Numbered from the stretch's first letter, positions 1-8,999 are shown. The stretch: 41,745 bases of DNA from Betaproteobacteria bacterium (GCA_947476215.1 CANJQI010000026.1:1-41745); one strand, 5' to 3'. The notes: a model not told the origin generated them from the sequence alone. Made by a program: numbers and translations.

Positions 1-21
1 ACCTATTCACACGATCAAATC

Positions 22-207
22 ATGACACCATGGGATCGACTCAAATCCATTCCCCATTTCGAGGCATATTTCAAACTCGGTATAACTTCCGATGCCATCG
101 AACAATATGCCAACAACTTGAGCGATAATGAGGCCGCAAAGAAAGTCCACCTAGCAAGAAAACAGTTGTTCCATTTCATCAACCGTCGATCCAAATCCGC
201 CGCTTGA
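22..207 (+). CDS. Small hypothetical protein (may start before the window)
   Basis: A 61-residue reading frame with no recognised domain, signal peptide or membrane segment. It is rich in charged and aromatic residues and looks helical. The frame is open back to base 1, so the ATG at 22 may be internal and the true start could lie outside the window. No clear ribosome-binding site precedes the ATG. It ends 44 bases before the PilZ gene on the same strand. Function unknown; reality is likely but not certain. Confidence 0.5.
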   Translation: MTPWDRLKSIPHFEAYFKLGITSDAIEQYANNLSDNEAAKKVHLARKQLFHFINRRSKSAA

Positions 208-251
208 TCCGAAACGTTTCGGCCTTATCTTACGATTGGAAGAGTGATCTT

Positions 252-1298
252 ATGGACAAGAAAGCCAATCGTAGAAAAAGCGAGCGTTTCTCGGCGAAAT
301 GGAATGCCGCGGTTGTATTCAACAAACCGGATAACAAACCAGTGCTGTGCACGCAGACCGAGGATATTTCGCAGGACGGCACGGCGATCTGCAGTGAATA
401 CCCTGATATTGCGGGGGCGGAAATCACACTATTGCTCGCGCCGCCGGCGCGTAGCAAGGATGGATCATCCAAGCCCGTGAAAATACGGGCTCGCGTGGTG
501 TCTGCGGTAAGAATGCTGAACAAATCTCTTTATCGACACGGCGTCAGGTTCCTGAGCACGCCTGACAACGGGCTCGACATCCTGTCCGAGCTGCGCAAGA
601 GCGCCGTGGAGGCGAACGCAGGCGCGGCGATACCGGAGGCCGGGGCACCTGTCATGAGCCGCCTTGCACAACTCAAGGCGCTTGCACAAGCCAAGGCTGC
701 CGGGGACCACAGATCCGATCCAGGCGAAGAGCGGGATCTTAGGGTCAGTGATATGCTGAATCGCGTTCACGTCCATCTCAAGGATCTCGCCACCCAGCTC
801 GACATACTAAAACCGGTTTTCACGCGCAGAAATTACGCAATCGCGGGGGTCCCCGAATTCGCGGACCTGGTATGGGCGGATGCCCGTGTTTTCTACAACA
901 CCAAGGAAGTTGGACTCGATCGTAAGCTGCTGACTTCCGTTTCGCTGCACTATCGATTGTCGGGGAAAAGGCAACTGCAGATTACGCGTGATTATCCCGC
1001 CAACCAAAGACTCAAACGCACGCTGACCGAGAACGGGATTGAGTTCAACGAGCATGACGTGAAAACCGAGACTGGCGCCATTGCTGGATCGACATTCATT
1101 TTTCCGTGCGAAGTAACGGCAGGTCTTGTTTTTGCCGCTCGTTTAGCGGACGGCGAAATTTCCGTGAAAATGCGCAATGTGGAGCGTTTCGGCGACACGG
1201 AAGTCATTCTTGGCCTCGATCAGTTCGACGACGGGGCACTTGACGAATTGACCCGCTTCATCCTCGGTGAAACCAGCCGTATCGGATGGTTGCGTTGA
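252..1298 (+). CDS. PilZ-domain protein, probable c-di-GMP receptor
   Basis: A 348-residue protein. Residues 8-12 (RKSER) and 38-43 (DISQDG) match the two signatures of the PilZ domain, RxxxR and (D/N)xSxxG, which bind cyclic di-GMP in known members. So the first ~110 residues are a PilZ domain. The following ~230 residues are not recognised; they hold no membrane segment and may be the output module. I chose the ATG at 252 because a GGAAGAG sequence lies about 7 bases upstream; the frame runs open further 5' without a comparable site. It ends 88 bases before the convergent S41 protease gene. c-di-GMP binding is inferred from the motifs; the cellular target is unknown. Confidence 0.8.
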   Translation: MDKKANRRKSERFSAKWNAAVVFNKPDNKPVLCTQTEDISQDGTAICSEYPDIAGAEITLLLAPPARSKDGSSKPVKIRARVVSAVRMLNKSLYRHGVRFLSTPDNGLDILSELRKSAVEANAGAAIPEAGAPVMSRLAQLKALAQAKAAGDHRSDPGEERDLRVSDMLNRVHVHLKDLATQLDILKPVFTRRNYAIAGVPEFADLVWADARVFYNTKEVGLDRKLLTSVSLHYRLSGKRQLQITRDYPANQRLKRTLTENGIEFNEHDVKTETGAIAGSTFIFPCEVTAGLVFAARLADGEISVKMRNVERFGDTEVILGLDQFDDGALDELTRFILGETSRIGWLR

Positions 1299-1352
1299 AA
1301 GTTGGCGACCGTTAAGACCGGTAGCAGGCGGGCAACCGCGTGTCGGGTCGGT

Positions 1353-1376
1353 AAGTCAGGCCAATTTGCCTGACTT
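1353..1376. terminator. Inverted repeat between convergent genes, likely bidirectional terminator
   Basis: AAGTCAGGC, a six-base loop, then GCCTGACTT: a perfect 9-bp stem. It sits between the ends of the PilZ gene (+) and the S41 protease gene (-). No long T-run follows on either strand, so it is not a textbook intrinsic terminator, but the position suits transcription termination from both sides. Confidence 0.55.
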
Positions 1377-1386
1377 GTGCCACGGA

Positions 1387-2814
1387 CTATCGCGCGGGTA
1401 AACCCACCGAACCGAGTGCGGTCACAAAATTATCAATCGTACCAGCCTTGATAAAGGCCAGTGCACACGCCAACGCCTGGCCGTCCGTGGATTTCGCGGG
1501 CCCGCAGCGTGACTGTTCCACGCGCGCTTTCGGTGGCATCGGCTCGTCCGCGCCCGGCAGCGCACGCGTACGATCGGCTTCACGGCGACCGCCGCGTTGC
1601 GCCTGCGCGGCTGGTGCGGCCACCAGCTCGATATCGGGCCCCACGCCGGTGCGCTGCACCGTTCGGCCTGAAGGTCCGTGATACAGCGCGGTGGTCAGGC
1701 GCAACGCGCCTTTGTCCACGCCCAGCGGCATAATGGACTGCACGCTGCCTTTGCCGTAGCTGCGCTGACCCATGACGACCGCGCGGCCATTTTCCTGCAA
1801 TGCCGCCGCGACCAGCTCGGCGGCCGACGCCGATGCGCCATTGAGCAGCACCACCATCGGTAGCCCTGCGAGTTGCTCGGCGGCGTCGGCCGTCCAGGTT
1901 CTGCGATTGCCGGCGGTGCGTCCGCGCAGTGACACGATATCCCCTTCGCTCAGGAAAGCGTCGGCAAGTGTGATCGCCTGACGAAGCAGACCGCCCGGGT
2001 TGCTGCGCAGGTCTAGTATGACGGCGCGCGGCGTGTGCGTCGCGGTTGCGTCCTTGATCGCCTTGTCGAGCAGCGCGCCCAGCGAACCGGTGAAACGCGC
2101 CAGCCGCAGCACCAGAACGTCTTCCTCCATGCGCCAACGCAGCACTTGCGACTGAATAATCTCCCGCACCACCGACACCGGGAATTCATCGCCACGCCCC
2201 GGCCTGCGCACGACCAGTGTGATCGTCGTGCCGGGCTGGCCGCGCATGCGCGATACGACATCCGACAATGTCATGCCCGTTAGCGGCTGGTCGTCGAAGC
2301 GCACGATCAGATCACCGCTGCGCAATCCGGCGCGCGCCGCCGGAGAGCTCTCCATCGGCGTTACCACCCGGACCAATCCCTCGCTCATGTCTACTTCTAT
2401 GCCCAGACCGCCGAAGCTGCCGGATGCCGACGTGCGTTGCTCCCGGTATTCGCGAGCGTCGTAGTACCTTGAGTGCGGATCGAGCGCCGCGAGCGCTGCA
2501 TTGACCGCCGTCTTGAAAATAACGTGCGCTTCTGCCGACTCGGATTTGAGAGACTCGAGCGTGCTGATCGCAGCGCCTGTGAGGATACGTATATCCACTT
2601 CCTGCGCGTAGCTGCGTTGCACACGCTGCAGTACGCTGACCATCAGTTCACCGTACGTATTCAGGTCTTCGCCCGGTTTTGCCGCGCGCGTGTAGGCTGC
2701 CAACAGCGGGGCCATCGTGTCTTCCACCGGCGCCGAATCGGCTGCCGAGGCGAAAGACGCACAGAGTCCCGACAGCAGCCACGCCGTCGCAAGCATGCGA
2801 ATAAGCGTAATCAT
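1387..2814 (-). CDS. S41-family C-terminal processing peptidase (Ctp/Prc-like)
   Basis: About 475 residues from the ATG at 2814, which begins a Sec-type signal peptide (hydrophobic stretch ending ASA-ADS). An open extension of 26 codons upstream has no better start. A PDZ domain covers roughly residues 132-205 (it includes GLGIEVDM and SGDLIVRFD). The S41 protease core follows. The catalytic serine lies in NGASASAAE near residues 328-330 and the catalytic lysine in SYGKGS near residue 355, forming the Ser-Lys dyad of tail-specific proteases. The C-terminal ~70 residues are a family-variable tail with two cysteines. It is expected to act in the periplasm on protein C-termini. It is divergent from the Bug receptor gene. 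Confidence 0.88.
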   Translation of the reverse strand: MITLIRMLATAWLLSGLCASFASAADSAPVEDTMAPLLAAYTRAAKPGEDLNTYGELMVSVLQRVQRSYAQEVDIRILTGAAISTLESLKSESAEAHVIFKTAVNAALAALDPHSRYYDAREYREQRTSASGSFGGLGIEVDMSEGLVRVVTPMESSPAARAGLRSGDLIVRFDDQPLTGMTLSDVVSRMRGQPGTTITLVVRRPGRGDEFPVSVVREIIQSQVLRWRMEEDVLVLRLARFTGSLGALLDKAIKDATATHTPRAVILDLRSNPGGLLRQAITLADAFLSEGDIVSLRGRTAGNRRTWTADAAEQLAGLPMVVLLNGASASAAELVAAALQENGRAVVMGQRSYGKGSVQSIMPLGVDKGALRLTTALYHGPSGRTVQRTGVGPDIELVAAPAAQAQRGGRREADRTRALPGADEPMPPKARVEQSRCGPAKSTDGQALACALAFIKAGTIDNFVTALGSVGLPAR

Positions 2815-2902
2815 GTCTCTGAAGTGCCTGGTGGTCCGAACGCTTATAAGGTTTGTCACGCCCAGCCAAAAGCGCGCGGTTTTCCGTTGCATCGAATGGT
2901 CG

Positions 2903-2933
2903 CTGACATAGGATCTCCGTTTAGCAGGATAAT
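2903..2933 (+). promoter_or_regulatory. Candidate sigma-70 promoter of the Bug receptor gene
   Basis: CTGACA (2903-2908) and GATAAT (2928-2933), each 5 of 6 to consensus, separated by 19 bp, which is slightly long. They lie 35 bases upstream of the ATG at 2968, in the gap to the divergent protease gene. Called by eye. Confidence 0.4.
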
Positions 2934-2967
2934 AATACGGAATGAACAGGAAAAGAGGAACAGCGAC

Positions 2968-3951
2968 ATGTCTAAGATCCGTTTAATCGGTGCGTGCTTG
3001 TTTTGGCAGGCGTTACTTGTCAATATTGCTGCAGCCCAGCAATATCCGTCCAAACCCATACGTTACGTCGTGCCGTTTCCGCCGGGCGGCGGCAATGACA
3101 TACTCGCACGCGAGATCGGGCAGCACCTTGCGCTTCAGCTCGGCAAAGCGGTGGTCGTCGATAACCGCGCTGGCGCCAGTACCGTGATCGGCACGGATAT
3201 CGTGGCCAAGTCCCTGCCCGACGGCTACACCATACTGATGGGAAACAACACTGCGCTGGCGATCAACTCGGCTTTGTATGACAAGCTGCCGTTCGACCCG
3301 GTCAAGGACTTCGCGCCGGTTACCATGCTGGCAACGGCGCCTTTCGTGCTGATGGTGCATCCAGCCCTACCGGCTAAATCCCTGAAGGAACTGATCGATC
3401 TCGCGAAGGCCCGTCCGGGCAAGATTCATTTTGCATCCGCCGGCACCGGCGTGTCTACGCACCTCGCCGGCGAACTGCTCAAGTCCATGGCGAAAATAGA
3501 TATCGTCCACGTGCCGTACCGCGGCGCGGGTCCGGCGCTGGTGGATGTGATCGGCGGACAGGTCGAAATGACATTCAACAATATCGTGTCGTCGATTCCG
3601 CACATCAAGTCGGGGCGCCTGCGCGCGCTTGCGGTCACCGGCATGAAACGCTCGCCCGTGCTCCCGGATCTTCCGACCATAGACGAACCCGGTGGCTTGA
3701 AGGGTTATGAAGCCAGCGTCTGGTACGGCGTGGTGGCGCCGGCCCGCACGCCCGTGGCGATCGTGAGCAGGTTGAGCACGGAACTCAATCGCGTGCTGAA
3801 TAATCCGCAGGTGCGCGAACGTCTGAATGCGGATGGTGCGACGATCGTAGGCGGTACGCCGGAACAATTCGGACTGGTCATACGTGAGGATGTGGTCCGT
3901 TGGGCGAAGGTGGTCAAGCAGGCGAATATCCGGCTCGATAAGCTGGAGTGA
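2968..3951 (+). CDS. Bug/TctC-family tripartite tricarboxylate transporter receptor
   Basis: A 327-residue periplasmic binding protein. A signal peptide (residues 1-23, ending NIAAAQQ) is followed by YPSKPIRYVVPFPPGGGND, the hallmark start of mature Bug receptors. DGYTILMGNNTALAIN and VPYRGAGPALVDVIGGQ also fit the family. The frame is open far upstream over the protease gene, but the ATG at 2968 has GAGGA 8 bases before it and starts the signal peptide. Bug proteins bind carboxylates, amino acids or related small acids. No TctA/TctB membrane genes are beside it, so it is an orphan receptor, as is common in betaproteobacteria. The ligand cannot be read from sequence; the convergent 2-hydroxyacid dehydrogenase-like gene hints at a hydroxy-dicarboxylate. 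Confidence 0.9.
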   Translation: MSKIRLIGACLFWQALLVNIAAAQQYPSKPIRYVVPFPPGGGNDILAREIGQHLALQLGKAVVVDNRAGASTVIGTDIVAKSLPDGYTILMGNNTALAINSALYDKLPFDPVKDFAPVTMLATAPFVLMVHPALPAKSLKELIDLAKARPGKIHFASAGTGVSTHLAGELLKSMAKIDIVHVPYRGAGPALVDVIGGQVEMTFNNIVSSIPHIKSGRLRALAVTGMKRSPVLPDLPTIDEPGGLKGYEASVWYGVVAPARTPVAIVSRLSTELNRVLNNPQVRERLNADGATIVGGTPEQFGLVIREDVVRWAKVVKQANIRLDKLE

Positions 3952-3976
3952 GTGAATCCGTACCGGGAATTACGTC

Positions 3977-5032
3977 TCAAGCCAGGCGGCTCGCCACGGC
4001 CTGCGCAAACGCCTGCGTACCCAGTGTTCCACCCAAGTCGCGGGTTCGAGTAGCCGCATCAGCCAGTACCGCGTCCACCGCCGCGGAGATCGCCTTGGCG
4101 GCCTGCGCGTATCCGGCGCCGTGTATCGGAGCCAGCCATTCATACAGCATGGCGGCTGACACGATGAGCGAGGTCGGATTGGCGCGATCCTGTCCTGCGA
4201 TATCCGGTGCGGAACCGTGCTGCGCCTGAGCGATGCATTGCTGATCGCCGGCCATGACCGATCCGGCGAGTCCCAGACTGCCTGACAATTCGGAAGCCTC
4301 GTCGGATAGGATGTCACCGAACATATTGCCGGTGACGATCACGTCGAATCGGGCGGGCTCGCGCACCAAGAGGGCCGCCATGGCATCGGCATTCACTTTC
4401 TCCAGTTGTACTTCGGGAAAATCCGCGGCGACTTTGTCGACTTCGCGCAGGAACAGGCCGTCGGTCATGGGCAGCACGCCCACCTTGTGCACCGCCGCGA
4501 CTTTTTTGCGCCGCGCCATCGCGCCTTCAAAGGCGCGCCGCGCAATGCGGTTGCTGCATTTGGCGGTGACTCGCCGTATCGCCAGCGCCGTATCGTCGGT
4601 CGGCATGAATTCACCCAAGCCCATGTGCATGTTGCGGTCTGCGTAGAAGCCTTCGGTACACTCTCGATAGATAACCAGGTCCATGGGTTTGCCGCCATGG
4701 GACAGGCCCGGCCGTGATCGTGCCGGCCGGATGTTGGCGTAAAGATCGAGTTTGACGCGGAATTCGGCGGAAATGTTTATCCCGCCCCGCGCGCGCTCCG
4801 GGTAGTCGGCGCGCGACATGGGGCCGAGTATCACGCCCGGCGCGCTGGCGGCCAGTTCCATTACATGCGGCGGCAGTGTGGAACCGGATTCGCGCAGAGC
4901 ACGCAGGCCGATTTCCTCTCGCTGCCATTGAACGTCGAGCTTGAACATCTGGTTGGCACGATCGAGTACGTGCAGTGTCGCGGGCATGATTTCCGGGCCG
5001 ATACCGTCACCGGGGAGTATGAGGATCTTCAT
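3977..5032 (-). CDS. Isocitrate/isopropylmalate dehydrogenase-family enzyme, substrate unknown
   Basis: A 351-residue member of the beta-decarboxylating dehydrogenase family. It starts ILILPGDGIGPEI, has YRECTEGFY around the substrate-binding arginine and tyrosine, KVGVLPMTDGLF in place of the usual K-x-N-V segment, and the metal-binding signature GNMFGDILSDEASELSGS. The family oxidises 2-R,3-hydroxy diacids (isocitrate, 3-isopropylmalate, homoisocitrate, tartrate/malate) with NAD(P). The sequence does not look like LeuB of a leucine operon and no leuCD genes are near, so a tartrate- or malate-type substrate is plausible but unproven. Its ATG follows the cnoX stop after one base (TGACATG), suggesting translational coupling. 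Confidence 0.82.
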   Translation of the reverse strand: MKILILPGDGIGPEIMPATLHVLDRANQMFKLDVQWQREEIGLRALRESGSTLPPHVMELAASAPGVILGPMSRADYPERARGGINISAEFRVKLDLYANIRPARSRPGLSHGGKPMDLVIYRECTEGFYADRNMHMGLGEFMPTDDTALAIRRVTAKCSNRIARRAFEGAMARRKKVAAVHKVGVLPMTDGLFLREVDKVAADFPEVQLEKVNADAMAALLVREPARFDVIVTGNMFGDILSDEASELSGSLGLAGSVMAGDQQCIAQAQHGSAPDIAGQDRANPTSLIVSAAMLYEWLAPIHGAGYAQAAKAISAAVDAVLADAATRTRDLGGTLGTQAFAQAVASRLA

Positions 5033-5033
5033 G

Positions 5034-5894
5034 TCAGTTCATCGCGCTGGCCAGCTTGCGTCGGTAGTCACTCACCAGACTACCCTGATTGCCCAGCAGG
5101 CTGAACACCTGGAGCATGGTCTTACGTGCGATGTCGTCACGAAACTTGCGATCACGCCGCACGATTTCGAGTAACTGCTCAAGCGCGGTGCCATAGTCTT
5201 TTCGTGCAACGCCCAGATTGGCAAGTTGCAGCCGCGCTTCCAGGTCGTCGGGATTGTTCGCCACGCGTGTATTGAGTGATGTCGCATCGGGCGCTTCCAC
5301 CGCGGCGCACGCAAACTGAAGCTTGGCTGTCACTTCGTTGGTGCGCGCGTCCATCTTGACCAGCGCGGAGAGGCTGTCCAACAGTTTGCGCGCTTCGTCC
5401 AGTTTGCCTATGTCGATGAAGATATCCGCAGTATCTATGCGTACCAGCTCGTTAGTGGAATCAGCCTGTGCAGCTTCCACCAGCAGTGCCAGTGCCGCTT
5501 TCGCGTCTTGGTTGGACGCATATCCGGCCATCGCCGCGTGCCGCAGTTCTTCCGCGCGCGACGGGATGATGCGCGCCAGAAATTCGCGCACGCGGCCTTC
5601 GGGCAGTGCCCCGGAAAATTCATCGACGACTTTGCCGTTGACGACCGCTTTGACATTGGGTATGCCGCGCACGCCAAATTGTGCTGAAAGTGCTTGATTC
5701 TCATCGGAATTTATCTTGGCCAGCGTGAATTTTCCGGCATATTCGGCGGCCAGTTTTTCGAGCACGGGTCCCAGCGCGCGGCAAGGTCCGCACCATGGCG
5801 CCCAGAAATCGATGATGACCGGTGCGTCTTTCGATGCATCAATGACGAGTTGTTGGAAATTGCTTTCGTTGACTTCTATGGTGTGCGCGGGCAT
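5034..5894 (-). CDS. cnoX: Thioredoxin/TPR chaperedoxin, CnoX (YbbN)-like
   Basis: A 286-residue cytoplasmic protein. Residues 1-110 form a thioredoxin fold with the complete WCGPC active site at 34-38 and the cis-proline in RGIPNV. Residues ~120-286 are helical TPR-like repeats. This domain pair defines CnoX, a holdase that protects proteins during oxidative stress. E. coli CnoX has lost the redox CxxC, whereas this one keeps both cysteines, so it could also act as a thiol oxidoreductase. It is followed directly by the dehydrogenase gene and is divergent from the adhesin-E-like gene. Confidence 0.88.
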   Translation of the reverse strand: MPAHTIEVNESNFQQLVIDASKDAPVIIDFWAPWCGPCRALGPVLEKLAAEYAGKFTLAKINSDENQALSAQFGVRGIPNVKAVVNGKVVDEFSGALPEGRVREFLARIIPSRAEELRHAAMAGYASNQDAKAALALLVEAAQADSTNELVRIDTADIFIDIGKLDEARKLLDSLSALVKMDARTNEVTAKLQFACAAVEAPDATSLNTRVANNPDDLEARLQLANLGVARKDYGTALEQLLEIVRRDRKFRDDIARKTMLQVFSLLGNQGSLVSDYRRKLASAMN

Positions 5895-5924
5895 GGTGGA
5901 AACGATAAGACAGCAATAGAACGG

Positions 5925-5952
5925 AATATGCGGGTCGCGGCAGGATTTTCAA
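5925..5952 (-). promoter_or_regulatory. Candidate promoter of cnoX
   Basis: Reading on the minus strand, TTGAAA (5952-5947) and CATATT (5930-5925) with a 16-bp spacer lie about 30 bases upstream of the cnoX start, in the divergent gap to the gene at 5978. Eyeball match only. Confidence 0.35.
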
Positions 5953-5977
5953 TGCGCCGCGCCCTGCATTTTAGGCC

Positions 5978-6394
5978 ATGACGAGATTTGTCACAGCAGC
6001 GATTTTCGCAACCATGAGCAGCGCCGCCACCGCGGAATGGGTGGTGGTCAGCGTTAGCGACGGCTATGTCGCATATGCGGCCCCCGAAACCATTTCCCGA
6101 GTAGGCGATCTTGCGCGCATGGACGATATGATGGATCTCAAGGGGCCGCGCCCGTCCCCTTACGGCAGCCTCCATGCGTCGTCCCACACGCACAGCGAGT
6201 TTGACTGTCAAACCGCGCGCTTGCGCACGATCGCGTTCTCTCTGCATAGCGGCCAGATGGGCGACGGTGAGGTCATCGAAACCGTTGCCGAATCGGCACG
6301 CTGGTTGTCTGTCGCACCGGGGACCTTGCTTGAAGTTCTGTGGAAGTTTGCATGCGCAAGCTCCCATGCGACGCCGGAACGCGCGTCGCAGTGA
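5978..6394 (+). CDS. Periplasmic protein resembling surface-adhesin protein E domain
   Basis: A 138-residue protein with a short signal peptide (MTRFVTAAIFATMSSAATA) and a mature part of about 118 residues. WVVVSVSDGYVAYAAPETISR, a central acidic/basic segment, EFDCQTARLRTIAF and the end segment with APGTLLEVLWKFAC follow the spacing of adhesin-E domains, including the two cysteines that probably form a disulfide. In betaproteobacteria many small secreted proteins with this domain have no known role, so an adhesive function should not be assumed. It is followed after 19 bases by the YqiA-like gene on the same strand. Confidence 0.65.
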   Translation: MTRFVTAAIFATMSSAATAEWVVVSVSDGYVAYAAPETISRVGDLARMDDMMDLKGPRPSPYGSLHASSHTHSEFDCQTARLRTIAFSLHSGQMGDGEVIETVAESARWLSVAPGTLLEVLWKFACASSHATPERASQ

Positions 6395-6413
6395 CGGTGG
6401 GCTGACTTCTGCC

Positions 6414-6992
6414 ATGATCACGGCCATCGCCTACATACACGGATTTAACAGTTCCCCGGCCTCATTCAAGGCGACACTGTTACGGGCCGAGATCACGCGC
6501 CGCGCACCGCAAGCGGTGTTCATTGCGCCGCAGCTGCCGCATTCACCGGCCGCCGCCGCCGGCCTGCTCGAAAATCTTGCGCGCACGCATCCGCGCATGG
6601 TGCTGGTCGGCAGTTCTTTGGGTGGCTACTATGCGACGTGGTTGGCGGAAAAATTTGCATTGCGCGCCGTCCTGCTCAATCCCGCTGTGCGGCCTTACGA
6701 GCTGTTGGCGGGTCATATCGGGCGCCAGAAAAACCTTCATACCGGCGAGGAATACGATTTCACCGCGCAGCATGTCGCGCAACTGCAGTCGCTGGAAGTG
6801 GACGTCATCACTCCGCAACGCTATTTGCTGCTCGCGGCCCGCGACGACGAGGTTCTCGACTACCGAATGGCCGTTGCCAGGTATCGAGACGCCCGTCAAA
6901 TCGTGATTGATGGCGGTGATCACGGACTCAGCAACTTCGCCGATTACGTCGGTACTGTGCTGGATTTCTGCGGCAGTACAGAGACGGATTGA
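6414..6992 (+). CDS. yqiA: YqiA-type alpha/beta-hydrolase (esterase)
   Basis: A 192-residue small esterase. IAYIHGFNSSPASFKA near the start supplies the oxyanion region. VGSSLGGYYATWLAEKF carries the nucleophile serine in GSSLGG. LLAARDDEVLDY and DGGDHGLSNF carry the acid and the histidine of the triad. This matches the UPF0227/YqiA family of short-chain acyl esterases. The ATG at 6414 was preferred because the family begins with the I-x-Y-(I/L)-H-G-F segment; the frame is open upstream across the previous gene. The physiological substrate is not known. Confidence 0.85.
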   Translation: MITAIAYIHGFNSSPASFKATLLRAEITRRAPQAVFIAPQLPHSPAAAAGLLENLARTHPRMVLVGSSLGGYYATWLAEKFALRAVLLNPAVRPYELLAGHIGRQKNLHTGEEYDFTAQHVAQLQSLEVDVITPQRYLLLAARDDEVLDYRMAVARYRDARQIVIDGGDHGLSNFADYVGTVLDFCGSTETD

Positions 6993-7097
6993 CTGGGTTA
7001 CCTCTGCGCGTGCTGAATACCCAAGGCGTAGCAAAACCATGTTGACGGCGGCGCGACCTGCACTGCGGGCGTTTAATTCCGCCACACACTCTTAGGC

Positions 7098-7103
7098 TAT
7101 AAT
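7098..7103 (+). promoter_or_regulatory. -10 element upstream of the RNB ribonuclease gene
   Basis: A perfect TATAAT in TAGGCTATAATCC, 54 bases upstream of the ATG at 7158. No convincing -35 hexamer lies 16-18 bases upstream. The position between yqiA and the ribonuclease gene supports an own promoter for the latter. Confidence 0.5.
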
Positions 7104-7157
7104 CCGCGCCTCGCCCGACCTGTATGCGCTTAGCGCGCGTTGAATTTCTATCACCAG

Positions 7158-8999
7158 ATGAACGTTTTTTACGAAGAAGACGGCGGCTTCAAGGTCGGCG
7201 CGGTGCTGGTCGATAACGACACGTCGTTGCAGGTCGAGGCCACGCATGGCAAACGCAGCAAGATCAAGGGCGGGTCGGTACTGGTTCGATTTGGCGAGCC
7301 GCCGCTGGCGGCTTTCATGGACGCGGCGCAACGCGTGGCTGACGGCATGGACCTCGATTTTCTGTGGCAGTGCTGCGGCGCCGACGAGTTCGCCTTCGAT
7401 GTGCTGGGCAAGGAATACTTCGGCCACCCCCCGACGGCGGCTGAAGCAGCGGGGTTGCTGCTCAAATTGCACGGCGCGCCCATGTATTTCTACAAGCGCG
7501 GCAAGGGGCGGTACAGAGCGGCCCCGGCCGATGCACTGAAGGCGGCACTGGCCAGTGTTGAGAAGAAACGCCTCGCGGCCGAACAGAAGCAACGCTATGC
7601 GGAGTCGCTGACCGCAGGCACGCTTCCCGACGAGTTCAGGGCTCTGGTGAGCCAGTTGCTGTATGCGCCCGACAAGAACAGCCTTGAGTGGAAAGCACTG
7701 GACTCCGCATGCGTGGCGCTGAAATTGACGCCGCCGCAGGTGTTTGAAAAATGCGGTGCGCTGGCAAGCGCGCACGATTATCACCTGAATCGCTTCCTTT
7801 TCGAATACTTTCCCGCGGGTGTAGCCGACGGGGCGATGCCGGAAATCGGGGCGCTGCCTGGCTTGCCGGCCGCTGATGTCAAGGCATTCAGTATCGATGA
7901 TGCGACGACCACGGAAATCGATGATGCTTTTTCGCTTACGCCGCTGGCCGACGGCGCTATGCGAGTGGGCATACATATCGCCGCGCCGGCGCTGGGCGTG
8001 GGCGTGGGTGCGCCGGCCGATGAACTGGCGCGTACCAGGCTTTCGACGGTCTACTTTCCGGGACGGAAGATCACCATGCTGCCGGCACCCGCGATCGGCG
8101 CATACACACTGGCGGCCGGGCGCACGTGCCCTGCGCTGTCGCTGTATGCCGAGGTCGCCGCGGATGGGACCATACTTTCCACCACCAGCCGCAGCGAGCA
8201 GATCAGCGTCGCGGCCAACCTGCGCCACGGCGAACTGGACGAAGTATTTAATGCGGATACGGTGGCGGCGGGCGACATCAGCCACGAGTTTGGCGCCGAG
8301 CTGAAGTGGTTATGGCAGTTCGCGCAGCAACTGCAGGCCGGGCGCGGCAAGTCCGATCCGGAAGGGGAGCAACGCGCGGAGTTCAATTTTTATGTCGACG
8401 ACGACCGGGTTCGCATCGTTGAACGCGAACGCAATACGCCTGTAGACAAGGTGGTGTCGGAGTTAATGATCTATGTGAATTCCGAGTGGGGAAAACTGCT
8501 GAGCACGGCCGGTTATGCCGGCCTCTATCGCGCACAGTCGGGCGGGCTTGCGCGCATGACGACCGTGCCTGCGCCGCACGACGGCCTGGGCGTGGCTCAG
8601 TATGCGTGGTCGAGTTCGCCGCTGCGGCGTTACGTGGACCTGATCAACCAGCGTCAGCTGCTGGCGCTGCTTGCAGGGCAGCCGGCACCCTATGCGGCTG
8701 GTGACGAGACGCTGTTGGCGGCGCTACGCGACTTCGAACTTGCCTACAGCGCCTACGGAGAGTTTCAGCGCAACATGGAGCGCTACTGGTGCCTGCGCTG
8801 GATACAGCAGGAAGGCGCAACCACGCTCGAGGCAACCGTGATACGCGACAGCCTGGTACGGTTCAAGCGCCTGCCGCTGGTCGTGCGTGTGCCATCGTTA
8901 CGCGACGTGGAGACGGGCGCGCTGGTGCGCATCGCCATATCGCGCATCGATCTTTGGGAACTCACGCTGCATGGCGAATTCGAAGGCAAATGTCCTTAA
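7158..8999 (+). CDS. RNB-domain exoribonuclease (RNase II/R family)
   Basis: About 613 residues. The N-terminal ~230 residues hold a small beta-rich cap and a winged-helix-like part. The RNB catalytic domain starts near residue 240 with FSIDDATTTEIDDAFS, which holds the cluster of aspartates that bind magnesium in RNase II (I-D-x-x-x-T-x-x-x-D-D). MTTVPAPHDGLG and SSPLRRYVDLINQRQL are the conserved end of the domain, and a short S1-like tail follows. The enzyme should degrade RNA 3' to 5'. It lacks the long extensions of RNase R. The ATG at 7158 is preferred; a TTG at 7140 is in frame. The gene has its own -10 element. Confidence 0.85.
   Translation: MNVFYEEDGGFKVGAVLVDNDTSLQVEATHGKRSKIKGGSVLVRFGEPPLAAFMDAAQRVADGMDLDFLWQCCGADEFAFDVLGKEYFGHPPTAAEAAGLLLKLHGAPMYFYKRGKGRYRAAPADALKAALASVEKKRLAAEQKQRYAESLTAGTLPDEFRALVSQLLYAPDKNSLEWKALDSACVALKLTPPQVFEKCGALASAHDYHLNRFLFEYFPAGVADGAMPEIGALPGLPAADVKAFSIDDATTTEIDDAFSLTPLADGAMRVGIHIAAPALGVGVGAPADELARTRLSTVYFPGRKITMLPAPAIGAYTLAAGRTCPALSLYAEVAADGTILSTTSRSEQISVAANLRHGELDEVFNADTVAAGDISHEFGAELKWLWQFAQQLQAGRGKSDPEGEQRAEFNFYVDDDRVRIVERERNTPVDKVVSELMIYVNSEWGKLLSTAGYAGLYRAQSGGLARMTTVPAPHDGLGVAQYAWSSSPLRRYVDLINQRQLLALLAGQPAPYAAGDETLLAALRDFELAYSAYGEFQRNMERYWCLRWIQQEGATTLEATVIRDSLVRFKRLPLVVRVPSLRDVETGALVRIAISRIDLWELTLHGEFEGKCP

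Noticed and set aside
2473-2967. A long N-terminal extension of the Bug receptor overlapping the protease gene
   Set aside because: The region is antisense to the S41 protease, and the ATG at 2968 with its ribosome-binding site begins a perfect signal peptide.
7092-8285. A 397-codon minus-strand open frame opposite the RNB ribonuclease gene
   Set aside because: Arg/Gln/His-rich translation typical of antisense to GC-rich genes; no recognisable domain.
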